DNA of 64,000 bases from Planktothrix tepida PCC 9214. Its GTDB lineage: Bacteria > Cyanobacteriota > Cyanobacteriia > Cyanobacteriales > Microcoleaceae. Shown in pieces: positions 27,181 to 35,760 of the stretch. A program made the translations under genes and the position numbers. Where the stretch lies: contig NZ_LN889796.1 in the NCBI RefSeq assembly GCF_900009145.1, forward strand, positions 333,681 through 397,680, given 5' to 3'. The notes beneath the pieces were generated by a model that saw nothing but the letters and a program-made list of their open reading frames with translations, ran no database searches and was not told the origin of the DNA. Every line of letters starts with the position of its first letter. The stretch's first letter is position 1.

Positions 27181-27248
27181 TTAGAAACCGGGTTTCTAAA
27201 GTAGTTCTTCGTTGGAGCTAACATTCTGGCGATAAACCCGGTTTCTAA
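27181..27248. repeat. Inverted repeat after thiC (AGAAACCGGGTTTCT family)
   Basis: TTAGAAACCGGGTTT (27181-27195) and AAACCCGGTTTCTAA (27234-27248) are perfect 15-bp complements. Each arm is itself near-palindromic. Related but degenerate copies occur at 58248-58263 and 61089-61120. It may terminate thiC. Confidence 0.65.
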
Positions 27249-27309
27249 TTGTTTACTTTTTAGGTTAAAATGAATTCAAAGAGGTGGTGCCAAGGCAAAA
27301 TAACGGTGT

Positions 27310-27777
27310 ATGAATTATCAACGAATTTTAGTTGCCATTGACCAGTCAGTACAAAGTAAAATGGTATTTGAAACTGCGTTAGAATTAGCGCGGAAATCAT
27401 CGGGACAGTTGATGATTTTTCACCGTTTGTCTTTGGACGAACCGGAAAGTTATACTTATACCAGTGTGCAAGTTGAAAAGATTGTTCACCATTATAAATT
27501 TGTTCAAGAGAAGTTAGAACAAGATTTAGAAAAAGTGCGGTTATGGTTAACTGGGTTAGAAAACCGTGCCATTGAAGCAGGAATTCAAGCCGAATGGGAT
27601 TGGAAAGAAGGGAATGCAGGACGTTTGATTTGTCAGGTCGCTAAAAATTGGAATGCTGATATTATCGTCATGGGAAGACGTGGAAAAAGTGCGGTTATGG
27701 AAACACTTTTAGGGAGTGTGAGTTATCATGTTGTCCATCATGCCCCCTGTGCGGTATTGATTGTTCAAGGGAAATAG
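27310..27777 (+). CDS. Universal stress protein (UspA family)
   Basis: A 155-aa single USP domain. It starts YQRILVAIDQSVQS and has the ATP-binding motif GRRGKSAVMETLLGSVS (G-x2-G-x9-GS) near the C-terminus, so it belongs to the ATP-binding class. It is cytoplasmic and probably dimeric. It stands alone, with an A/G-rich leader GAGGTGG upstream. The specific stress is not evident. Confidence 0.93.
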   Translation: MNYQRILVAIDQSVQSKMVFETALELARKSSGQLMIFHRLSLDEPESYTYTSVQVEKIVHHYKFVQEKLEQDLEKVRLWLTGLENRAIEAGIQAEWDWKEGNAGRLICQVAKNWNADIIVMGRRGKSAVMETLLGSVSYHVVHHAPCAVLIVQGK

Positions 27778-27815
27778 GGTGTTGGCAAATGAACTTACAG
27801 AGATTGAATCACAAT

Positions 27816-28037
27816 TTACTCTTGAAGGCTAGAAATTTCATCCACCACTTCAATTTGTTTGCGTGCAATAGACCGATAAATTCGACTGAGCGATCGCAAT
27901 TCCTCTTCCGTTAAACTCTCATCAAAAATTGCAGCCAATAACCCATAGCGATCAGCTAATGTGATCTGACCTGTTTCATTAACTTTAACGAACAATTCGC
28001 TGAGTGCGGACTCAATTAAACAAATAGGTGGTTCCAT
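27816..28037 (-). CDS. Small conserved protein, unknown
   Basis: 73 aa from the ATG at 28037 (MEPPICLIESALSELFVKVN); the frame stays open to an ATG at 28103, but that extension looks unlike coding sequence. It is all helical: GQITLADRYGLLAAIFDESL then EEELRSLSRIYRSIARKQ. It resembles other small cyanobacterial proteins such as the one at 10456, but I cannot name a family. Confidence 0.65.
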   Translation of the reverse strand: MEPPICLIESALSELFVKVNETGQITLADRYGLLAAIFDESLTEEELRSLSRIYRSIARKQIEVVDEISSLQE

Positions 28038-28307
28038 GATCCGGTTAGTTGGGATAACTGAATTGATGTGATGATGGAGAATCGAGAATTTGGAAAACTC
28101 CACAGATTTAGAGATAATTCTGTAGAGTTTTAGCCTGTAATTCGATGAGAACTATTAAATAAGGGGGTTTGAACTTTTAATCTTTACAGCTATTATTTCA
28201 GAGTTTGGGCTTCAAAGACGTGATTAAACCTCAATAACAATTGTGATTCTTAGGATGTTATACTGTGATCTCAATCATGCCTAGCCAGTGATTTGACTCA
28301 TACAAAC

Positions 28308-28514
28308 TTAATTTAATTTTAAGGCACTGACAGGAACATCATCCCAAGATTCAACGGTTCTCAGAATAGCAACCCAACCTTGTTGTTTTTGGATTTCTGT
28401 TAAGTTTCTTTGAAAGGACTGATGGCAATCTTGAGCTTGCTTCTCATCACAACAAGCAATACAAGAATAGACGATTCCCATCGGATCAAGTTGTTCATTT
28501 ACCCAAATGGTCAT
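28308..28514 (-). CDS. Small conserved cyanobacterial protein, unknown
   Basis: A 68-aa protein beginning MTIWVNEQLDPMGIVYSCIA, with CIACCDEKQAQDC giving a cluster of four Cys. I recall similar short proteins starting MTIWVNEQ in many cyanobacteria but no function. The AGGAGAA site just upstream on the minus strand supports the start at 28514. Confidence 0.75.
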   Translation of the reverse strand: MTIWVNEQLDPMGIVYSCIACCDEKQAQDCHQSFQRNLTEIQKQQGWVAILRTVESWDDVPVSALKLN

Positions 28515-28602
28515 TGTAAATTTTCTCCTGACTCAATACCCATGAATGGCTTTTATTTTATCAACATTCAAGCACAAGGCTCAAAAAAGTAAAAAGGACA
28601 GA

Positions 28603-29091
28603 TTATTTTGGGTTTCCCAATGCTGCTAAAGAAGCTCCAGTGACCCGACAAATGCGCCAGTCGGGGAAAATTTTCGCGCCTATTTTTTCATAAAAATCAA
28701 TAGCGGGTTGATTCCAATCTAAAACAGACCATTCTAAACGTCCACACCCTCTGGATACTGCTAATTCTGCTACATGAGTGATTAAGGCTTTACCAATCCC
28801 TTGACGACGATATTCAGGAAGGACAAATAAATCTTCTAAATAAATTCCAGGTTGGGTTAAAAACGTAGAATAGTTATGAAAAAATAAGGCAAAACCAACG
28901 GCTTTTCCTTTAACTTCAGCTAAAATTGCTTCTATATAGGATGGAGAACCCAATAAATGTTGTTTTAAGTTTTCCGCACTTCCACTCACTTCATGGGATA
29001 GGTTTTCGTATTCCGCTAAGGCTTGAATCAGTTGGAATAAAACAGGAATATCCTCAAGGGTTGCTGGTCTTAAAATTGCTGATTTTGACAT
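28603..29091 (-). CDS. GNAT-family N-acetyltransferase
   Basis: About 162 aa from the ATG at 29091 (MSKSAILRPATLEDIPVLF); an in-frame ATG at 29124 adds 11 poorly fitting residues. Acetyl-CoA motif A is LFVLPEYRRQGIGKALITHV (R/Q-x-x-G-x-G/A). Motif B (AIDFYEKIGA) gives the usual NxxAxxFYxKxGF-like end. It resembles the diamine N-acetyltransferase-like branch (ATLEDIPVLFQLIQALAEYE), but the substrate is not determined. Confidence 0.9.
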   Translation of the reverse strand: MSKSAILRPATLEDIPVLFQLIQALAEYENLSHEVSGSAENLKQHLLGSPSYIEAILAEVKGKAVGFALFFHNYSTFLTQPGIYLEDLFVLPEYRRQGIGKALITHVAELAVSRGCGRLEWSVLDWNQPAIDFYEKIGAKIFPDWRICRVTGASLAALGNPK

Positions 29092-29189
29092 ATCCGATTT
29101 TGAACAGTTGATAATGACAATCAAATTTTTTCTAACGTGTTAGATTTTTGTCAGTATACAACAATTCAAATCAATCCTACCGGAAAAAA

Positions 29190-30188
29190 TTATTTAATCC
29201 AACCTTTTAACCGTTCTGCAATATGAGGACGACGTAACTTTCGCATGGCTCTGGCTTGAATTTGTCGCACTCGTTCCCGTGAAAGATCATAAAGACCACT
29301 CACTTCTTCTAAGGTGTAAGGAACTCCGGTGGTTAATCCAAATCGCAAAGCTAAAACATCTTTTTCCCGTTCCGTTAAAACCGTTCCTAAAACTTCCAAT
29401 AAATCCTGACGCATCATCATTTCATTCATTTGAGCTTCAGGGGTTTGAGTTTCTTGATCTTCTAAAATATCCATTAATTCCGAGTTCTCTTCCGTCCCAA
29501 TTCGGTGATTTAATGATAGAGATTTCCGATGAACTTGTTCAAGAATGCGAATTTGTTGGGGGGTAATCGCAACAGCTTCTGCTAATTCTTCTTCCGTAGG
29601 TTTTCGTTGAAGCGATCGCTTTAAATCTCGGTAAGCTATCTTGAGTTTATTCAATTGTTCAACAACATGAACGGGTAATCGAATGGTGCGTCCTTGATTA
29701 GCAATGGTTCGGGTAATCCCTTGACGAATCCACCAATAAGCATAGGTAGAAAATTTATATCCTTTATCTGGATCAAATTTCTCCGTAGCGCGGTTGAGTC
29801 CTAAAGCCCCTTCTTGAATTAAATCTAAAAACGGAACCCCTCGATTAATATAACGTTTAGCAATAGAAACCACTAACCGTAAATTAGAACTAATCATCCG
29901 ACTTTTAGCCGCCGTTCCTAATTTTAGTTGATGTTTGAGTTCTGTTTCCGTAATGCCTAGAAACGTGGCGAGTTCTACGGGAGTAGGTAAGTACCCTAAT
30001 TCCAGGGTCAGTCGAGTTTGTAATTCTTCAATTTTAACCAGGGTTTGAATATGACGACCGAGTTCTATTTCTTCATTGGGTTTGAGTAAAGGATAACGCG
30101 CCATGCGTTTAAATAATGCAGCAATTGCGTCATCTCCCGCTACAGTGGTTTCTGTAATCGGAAAAAACGTCGAATTCTGTGGATTCAT
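29190..30188 (-). CDS. Group 2 RpoD-family sigma factor
   Basis: 332 aa. Region 1.2 is at about 20-55, region 2 at about 95-170 ([35 protein letters not shown]), region 3 at about 180-255, region 4 at about 265-325 with [20 protein letters not shown] as the -35 helix-turn-helix. There is no long acidic insert before region 2, so it is a non-essential group 2 sigma (SigB/C/D/E class), used in adaptation. Which paralog it is cannot be told here. A 305-bp AT-rich leader precedes it. Confidence 0.93.
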   Translation of the reverse strand: MNPQNSTFFPITETTVAGDDAIAALFKRMARYPLLKPNEEIELGRHIQTLVKIEELQTRLTLELGYLPTPVELATFLGITETELKHQLKLGTAAKSRMISSNLRLVVSIAKRYINRGVPFLDLIQEGALGLNRATEKFDPDKGYKFSTYAYWWIRQGITRTIANQGRTIRLPVHVVEQLNKLKIAYRDLKRSLQRKPTEEELAEAVAITPQQIRILEQVHRKSLSLNHRIGTEENSELMDILEDQETQTPEAQMNEMMMRQDLLEVLGTVLTEREKDVLALRFGLTTGVPYTLEEVSGLYDLSRERVRQIQARAMRKLRRPHIAERLKGWIK

Positions 30189-30493
30189 GGTTATATCCTC
30201 CAGTTGACGATCTAAATTTGAACAGTTCGCTTGCAGTTTTCCCCATCGTCAAAATCTTCTGTCAGATCAGAAGACAAGGAAATCCCATCTATCACTACTT
30301 TATGTTGGTTCCATTATAGAAGACTCTTTTAAAAAACTGGGAGAATTAATCCTATCTCTACAGAAGCCAGGAGATAGGTGTTCGGTGTTTTCACCTCAAA
30401 AGTTAAAGCTCAAAATTCAAAATCCAATTTCTTGAACTTTGAATCATGAGCCTTGATAAAATTCGGCAAATTTGAGAGGAATAACTCTAATCC
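30189..30493. other. 305-bp intergenic region
   Basis: It holds the promoter region of the sigma gene. I see no gene. The stretch near 30410-30450 is AT-rich filler of CAAAATTC-type repeats common in cyanobacteria. Confidence 0.4.
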
Positions 30494-30859
30494 TTAACTC
30501 CACATTCCTACACTCTTAGTGGGTCGAGGAACAAAAGGAGGAATATCCGAATCAGAGTCAGATGGAACAGCAGGAGTTGTTGGGGGGGAAGTAAATTCCG
30601 ACGTGGGAATACCTTTAGGTTCTGCATCGGGTTCATCGGGGCAAAATTCTAAACGAATCCGAAACTTCCCGGTTTGCCAAGATTTACCAGGACGTAGCAG
30701 TTGACACTCGATCCCTTCCTTAAATAAATTTTCCTCCTCTAACTTAGATTCCATAATAGACAAAAATTCACTAGCTTTAAATGTGCATTGAAACATCAAG
30801 GCACTTTCACTGGTATTAATCACATCATCATCATTGAGAATATAAGTTGAATCGCTCAT
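30494..30859 (-). CDS. KGK-domain protein
   Basis: A 121-aa protein of the cyanobacterial KGK family. It begins with YILNDDDVINTSES and has LLRPGKSWQTGKFRIRLEFC, the position of the name-giving motif (here GKSWQTGK). The C-terminal third is Pro/Ser/Asp-rich (FTSPPTTPAVPSDSDSDIPP) and likely disordered. Function is unknown; no partner is evident. It is followed closely by ccsA on the same strand. Confidence 0.85.
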   Translation of the reverse strand: MSDSTYILNDDDVINTSESALMFQCTFKASEFLSIMESKLEEENLFKEGIECQLLRPGKSWQTGKFRIRLEFCPDEPDAEPKGIPTSEFTSPPTTPAVPSDSDSDIPPFVPRPTKSVGMWS

Positions 30860-30921
30860 TTCTGTGTCCTGTAAATTGTCTTTTGTGCAAGGGAATTACC
30901 CTCAAAAGGGTTCAAATTCAT

Positions 30922-31953
30922 TTAGAAGAACCAACCGTAGGAATGTAACCCTTTTCCTAATAGATTAACTCCTAAATAGCACACCCACACCACGACGAAT
31001 CCTGTGGCTGCTAAAATAGCAGGTTTCCGTCCTTGCCAACCGCGAGTAATGCGTGCGTGTAAATAAGCGGCGAACACTAACCAAGTAATTAACGCCCAGG
31101 TTTCTTTGGGATCCCAACTCCAATAGGAACCCCAAGCTTCATTCGCCCAAACAGCCCCAGCGATAATCCCAATGGTTAAAAGCGGAAATCCTAATCCAAT
31201 AATCCGATAACTGATATTATCAATCGTTTCCACTAACGTTAATCGCTGTGGAGACAGAGGTTGAACAGAGAGAAGATTATCTGTGAGTTTAACCGCTTCT
31301 AAGACAGCCGTTGTACTATTTCCATTCGTTGTTAACCCTTGGGGGTTGGAGTCTGTAACCGTGGACAGAGAATAGGTGACTAAATTAGTAACCGGTTTCT
31401 GATGATTTCGAGAAATGCGGGTTCCGAGAGAACTACCACTTAATTCAACTTCCTGTCCCCGTGTCAGAATTAAAAAGGCGATCGCTAACAAAGAACCGAC
31501 CATTAAGGTGGCATAACTTAACATCATGACGCTGACGTGCATCATTAACCAGTTAGATTTTAAAGCGGGTACTAACGGTTCAGCCACGCGCATTTGGGGC
31601 GGTAATTTTAAAGCTGCAAAGGCTACAATTGCCATCGCCACAGGAGAAGTTACAACTCCCACTAAACGGCTACGACTCATATTTTCAGCAATCAGATGAA
31701 TCGTTGTAATACCCCACGTTAGGAAAAATAGCGATTCATATAAATTACTAATAGGAAAGTAACCTGCCTCAATCCATCTCGCTCCCAATAGGGCTGCAAT
31801 CGAAAGATTAGCGATCGCCATTCCTGCGGTTCCCAACGCCCAGAGATAAGGAATATTAGGAAATGCAGCCCCCACCCAATACAATAACAGGGTGGCAAAT
31901 AAAAGGGCAAAGGATATATTATCTAATCCATTCTGGAGTATAACCAGACTCAT
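30922..31953 (-). CDS. ccsA: Cytochrome c biogenesis protein CcsA
   Basis: A 343-aa membrane protein with about eight spans. It carries the haem-handling motif [14 protein letters not shown] (tryptophan-rich WWD-type signature, about 268-281) and flanking histidines. With Ccs1 it forms the System II synthase that moves haem across the membrane and ligates it to apocytochromes c. The soluble loop at about 170-225 is Ser/Thr/Asn-rich. Length is normal; ccs1 is not in the window. Confidence 0.95.
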   Translation of the reverse strand: MSLVILQNGLDNISFALLFATLLLYWVGAAFPNIPYLWALGTAGMAIANLSIAALLGARWIEAGYFPISNLYESLFFLTWGITTIHLIAENMSRSRLVGVVTSPVAMAIVAFAALKLPPQMRVAEPLVPALKSNWLMMHVSVMMLSYATLMVGSLLAIAFLILTRGQEVELSGSSLGTRISRNHQKPVTNLVTYSLSTVTDSNPQGLTTNGNSTTAVLEAVKLTDNLLSVQPLSPQRLTLVETIDNISYRIIGLGFPLLTIGIIAGAVWANEAWGSYWSWDPKETWALITWLVFAAYLHARITRGWQGRKPAILAATGFVVVWVCYLGVNLLGKGLHSYGWFF

Positions 31954-32318
31954 GAACGATTCTCCTGGTAACGGTATGAATTACCGAGTTTTTTCAGAAC
32001 TCTATCTCTACTGATCCTACCGATTCCTGGCGATCTTGGGTGATGTTTCCGTTGAGATCCTGATTTCGTAAAGTTCGGACATTGCGCTGATTCCATCAGC
32101 AACAACCGAACCCAATTGCCTTAAAAACCTTGATACCTTGTAAGTAAAGATTAAGCAGCACTGAGATAGGGGATGTTGAGCGTCGGGAAATCCAGCCTGA
32201 TTAAACCCCTAAATTGAGATCAGGAGCAGCTTAGGAAATTAATCTGCTGAACTATATTAAAGAATATTAATCAAAAAACAACTGGCTTCAGGATCACTGT
32301 ATTGAGGAGAGGGGAAGA
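31954..32318. other. 365-bp intergenic region between divergent ccsA and dnaJ
   Basis: No gene found. It must hold both promoters. No CIRCE-like 9-9-9 inverted repeat is visible upstream of dnaJ. Confidence 0.4.
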
Positions 32319-33329
32319 ATGCCTGGGACTGACTATAAAGACTACTACGCGATTTTAGGATTGGAGAAAGTGGCAACGGCTGATGATATTAAAAAAGCCT
32401 ACCGTAAACTTGCCCGGAAATATCACCCGGATATGAATCCAGGGAATAAACAAGCCGAAGCCCGTTTTAAAGAAGTGAACGAAGCCTATGAAGTTTTGTC
32501 CGACACTGATAAACGGGGAAAATACGATCAATTTGGTCAATATTGGAATCAAGCCGGAAGTGCCGGATGGCCCGGTGGGGCAGGTTCCAACGTAGATTTT
32601 AGCGGATTTGACTTTAGCCAATTTAACAGTTTTGATGAATTTATTAATGCTCTTTTAGGCCGTGCGGGTGGAGGGCCAAGACCTGGAGCAAGTAGCAGTC
32701 GCAGTTATTCCTATCGTACCCAACCCGGAAATCCTTCGGGATTTGGAGGGGGTGCTTATAATGATTTTTCCTCTGGATTTAATAGCCGCAACACTTCTGC
32801 CATCGCCGATTCGGAAGCGATTGTCACGCTCTCTCTCAGTGAAGCCTTTCATGGAACCCAAAAACGCTATGGAACCGGGGAAGTCACGATTCCGGCGGGA
32901 GTAAAACCGGGGAGTAAAATTAGAGTTCGTGGTCAAGGTCAACTCGATCCCTACACCCAACAACGGGGGGATTTATACCTGAAAGTGGAACTGCAACCCC
33001 ATCCTTTTTTCCAATTTGACGGGGAAAATTTGGTTTGTGAACTGCCTTTAACCCCGGATGAAGTGGTTTTAGGAACCTCTGTTGAAGTTCCTACACCCGA
33101 TGGGATGGTAACGATGAATATTCCACCGGGAATTCGTTCAGGACAGTCCTTGCGATTGCGAGGCAAAGGATGGCCAAAACCCAAGGGAGGAGGACGCACG
33201 GATCAATTAGTTAAAATTGTTGTAGTTCCCCCTAAAGAACTTAATCCCAATGAACGAGAATATTATGAAAAAATTCGCGCGACTCGGACGTTTAATCCCC
33301 GCAGCAGCTTGAAAGAAATGAAACTCTAA
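32319..33329 (+). CDS. DnaJ/CbpA-type J-domain co-chaperone (type II)
   Basis: 336 aa. The J domain (about 5-73) has HPD in [11 protein letters not shown] Gly/Phe/Ser-rich linker (about 80-150) follows, then the two-part C-terminal substrate domain (about 155-320). There is no CxxCxGxG zinc centre, so it is type II (CbpA/DnaJ2-like). It would stimulate a DnaK ATPase. dnaK and grpE are not adjacent, unlike many bacterial dnaJ genes. A hairpin at 33339-33370 follows. Confidence 0.93.
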   Translation: MPGTDYKDYYAILGLEKVATADDIKKAYRKLARKYHPDMNPGNKQAEARFKEVNEAYEVLSDTDKRGKYDQFGQYWNQAGSAGWPGGAGSNVDFSGFDFSQFNSFDEFINALLGRAGGGPRPGASSSRSYSYRTQPGNPSGFGGGAYNDFSSGFNSRNTSAIADSEAIVTLSLSEAFHGTQKRYGTGEVTIPAGVKPGSKIRVRGQGQLDPYTQQRGDLYLKVELQPHPFFQFDGENLVCELPLTPDEVVLGTSVEVPTPDGMVTMNIPPGIRSGQSLRLRGKGWPKPKGGGRTDQLVKIVVVPPKELNPNEREYYEKIRATRTFNPRSSLKEMKL

Positions 33330-33338
33330 AAATGTTTA

Positions 33339-33370
33339 AACCGATCAGAAGCATGGTGTCCTGATCGGTT
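33339..33370 (+). terminator. Hairpin after dnaJ
   Basis: AACCGATCAG and CTGATCGGTT pair around a 12-nt loop, 9 bp after the stop. The T run is poor. Confidence 0.6.
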
Positions 33371-33417
33371 AATACTGTGAACTTGCATAAATTGTTGAAT
33401 GTTTTTGGACGATAAAA

Positions 33418-33597
33418 CTACTCATTCACCCATTGGCAAGAAAGCCGAGAATTTTCATCCTTTACCCAACGCGCCACTAATTGTCCTTTTTTGGCGAGGC
33501 TTTTGCTTTGGGTCTGGGTCAAAATCGGCGTTTCTAGGGTCGGTTTTTCTAGGTGTGGATGAGAAAGGGGTTTCCTCCAGTAAAGATTGATAAACAT
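33418..33597 (-). CDS. 59-aa conserved-looking small protein
   Basis: The minus strand has GGAGGAAAACCTACA directly before ATG 33597, an excellent ribosome-binding site. The product starts MFINLYWRKPLSHPHLEKPT and contains KSLAKKGQLVARWVKDENS then RLSCQWVNE. It is basic with no signal or membrane segment. The KKGQLVARWV pattern looks like a real conserved fold rather than chance, and I vaguely recall relatives in cyanobacteria. Function unknown. It is short enough to be missed by length cut-offs. Confidence 0.65.
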   Translation of the reverse strand: MFINLYWRKPLSHPHLEKPTLETPILTQTQSKSLAKKGQLVARWVKDENSRLSCQWVNE

Positions 33598-33766
33598 TGT
33601 AGGTTTTCCTCCCCAAACTTTTCTATTTCTTTTTTAATTCCACTTTATCCCTTATCGAAATTTTGTTACGAAAATGACAAATACTTTAACAGTTGTGCAA
33701 AGTTTTGTAAATAAACCGTTAAGAATTGAAAGACGTTTGGGGAAAGAAACTATCAATCATTTACCT

Positions 33767-34852
33767 TCAGTTTTGAATCTGTTCCCAAGCGGTAATAATA
33801 GTGCGTAAGGGTTGGGGGAGAAATTGAACGTTTAAATCGGCATAGCGGGTTACGGTGGCTTGTCCCACTAAGGTTACGGTGATGAAATCAGCGGCTCCTG
33901 AAGGCGCGGGAAAACTGAGACGATCATATTGAGTGAACGGTTGTGTAGTCAGCAGTCTTTGGAAAGCCTGAACTTCTTGGGGTGGAATCCAATTCCGTTT
34001 AATGATAGAAGGTTGACCTCCGTTTAATTGTTGGGAAGTAATCCATCCATCTGACCACAACGTTACTTTAGACAAACCTCCCGTAATTCCCCCAGAAGAA
34101 ATGGTCTGAAATACAGCACCTCTGGGTAAGGAAGGAGAGACTTCAGTGGGACTAAAGGGAATCGGTTGCAGGGTTCCAATATTGCTATTTCCTTGAGCCG
34201 TGGTGCTATAAAGTCGGACTTGAAATCCATCCTGATTTGTATGGTAAATCCAACGTTGACCCCTACCTCTGACGGTGATTTGCCAACCGAAAATTGCAAT
34301 TTGAGGACACATTTGATCAGGTTGATGAACGCCTAAACATCCATCCCAAAGACGAGAATTGGCTTGAATAATTTGAAGTTGATTCCGGGGAATTCCTGAC
34401 TGGGACTGTGCCGCTTTTAATACGGCTTCTTTTACAGAAACAGGTAAAACACTCAAACCATTTTCCAGATAAATTGTATTCCCTCGGTTATTCGTGCGAA
34501 ATAGTAAACCTTTTTCGCCACTCTTAACGGTGACTAACCAGCCTTCGACTTGGCTTTGGGAACAGGCGATGTCGGGAAAGGAAAGACCTAAACAGCCATT
34601 AGGCCAGATGCGACGTTCTGCATTGAGAAGGGTGACACTCGATGCAGGAACACCAGTAAGTTCCATAGCTTTTTGTTTGACCAAAGCTGCAAGGGATATT
34701 GGAAAGTCAGAAGTCAAAGGATTAGAGGGATTCACAAACTGAGCAACAGGAACTGAATTGTTGTTTGCTTGGAGGGGAAAGGCATAGAGGGGTTCAGCCG
34801 GAAGTAAACACAGAACACCGAGTAGAGCAATGAATCGAGGATGAACTCTCAT
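33767..34852 (-). CDS. Secreted protein with a duplicated Cys-containing module
   Basis: 361 aa. A signal peptide (about 1-24, cleavage near PLYAFP) is followed by two related units. Unit 1 (about 60-120) has WPNGCLGLSFPDIACSQ and VEGWLVTVKSG; unit 2 (about 145-210) has LWDGCLGVHQPDQMCPQ and FGWQITVRGRG. Each has a conserved W-x-GCLG...C pair that could form a disulfide. The C-terminal part (about 240-355) is a different beta-rich domain. It is probably periplasmic or lumenal. I do not recognise a named family. Confidence 0.75.
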   Translation of the reverse strand: MRVHPRFIALLGVLCLLPAEPLYAFPLQANNNSVPVAQFVNPSNPLTSDFPISLAALVKQKAMELTGVPASSVTLLNAERRIWPNGCLGLSFPDIACSQSQVEGWLVTVKSGEKGLLFRTNNRGNTIYLENGLSVLPVSVKEAVLKAAQSQSGIPRNQLQIIQANSRLWDGCLGVHQPDQMCPQIAIFGWQITVRGRGQRWIYHTNQDGFQVRLYSTTAQGNSNIGTLQPIPFSPTEVSPSLPRGAVFQTISSGGITGGLSKVTLWSDGWITSQQLNGGQPSIIKRNWIPPQEVQAFQRLLTTQPFTQYDRLSFPAPSGAADFITVTLVGQATVTRYADLNVQFLPQPLRTIITAWEQIQN

Positions 34853-35760
34853 AGCAGAAGAAAGCTAAACGCTTCAGAGGAATCTTTAACCGGATCTTTC
34901 CTTCGGCTGGCCTACAGATTCAGGAAATTTTGGGGATGGAGAGTTACAGCATTACTTTTTGAATACAATTTTGAAAATATTGGCTACATTTTTTGTATCA
35001 TCTTCTGAATTTTGTCTACAAAAACACCCATTTGTGTATATTGACAAAATACACAAAATATGTGTCTTTGCTCCCAATGTACAAGGATCAGTAATTTTAC
35101 AGATGCAACTTGTTAACTTTATGGATTTTCAAGCCTCTAGTTTCATTGAGATAATAGGCGCACAGTAGCAGAGAGATGTGTCCTATGCACTTAAGGAATT
35201 TCTAGGTTAGAACTTAATCTCCTTAAGTGACTCAGAGGAGCCAGATGTAGACTCAATCCGGTAGCATCCCTGTTGAAAGATGTGGTAGCGGGTTTGTAAG
35301 TAGGGGCGGAAGTAGATAAAATCGAAGTTCCCATCAATCTGAGCTTTGATTCCCCCCTACACTTTTTTTTAAGAAATAGAAGCACTGGGGTATTTATTAG
35401 AGGAAGTTAGTGATTAAAAAACGAAATAGAGAATAATAAAAAACAAAATTAGCCTTTAAAAATCAGCACCTATAGCAATCCCAAATAGATTGTAATCATT
35501 TACAACTGACATGAAACAGCCAGAAGTATTATCTCTGTTCCTTGTTCCCTTCAGAAATTGAAAAGGGTATGAGATCAGTCTGTCTACGGATAGAAAATCT
35601 AAGTATTTGTTAAATGAATGTGACATTAGAGTCAAGCCTGCATCACAATCAAAATAGGCGATGTAAGTCTGATCCGCTCAGAAAGAGTAATAATTGAAGT
35701 AGCCCAGATCACTTATTGTCTACCTGCGTTCCTAATCATCAGACGTTCGATTATGCCTCT
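34853..35760. other. Gene-poor 0.9-kb region
   Basis: No supported gene. It has an inverted repeat TTTGTGTAT/ATACACAAA (35031-35039, 35049-35057) and CACTTAAGG/CCTTAAGTG arms (35190 and about 35222). Short frames here have no conserved look. The kinase promoter must lie near 35600-35760. Confidence 0.45.

Noticed and set aside
33399..33590. Plus-strand 63-codon frame
   Set aside because: Antisense to the better 59-aa gene, which has a strong ribosome-binding site.
35191..35385. Minus-strand 64-codon frame in the gene-poor region
   Set aside because: Ser/Thr-rich, low-complexity look, no ribosome site, no recognised family.
35540..35570. CRISPR-repeat-like string CCCTTCAGAAATTGAAAAGG
   Set aside because: Single copy, no spacing pattern, and mismatches in the stem; chance similarity.
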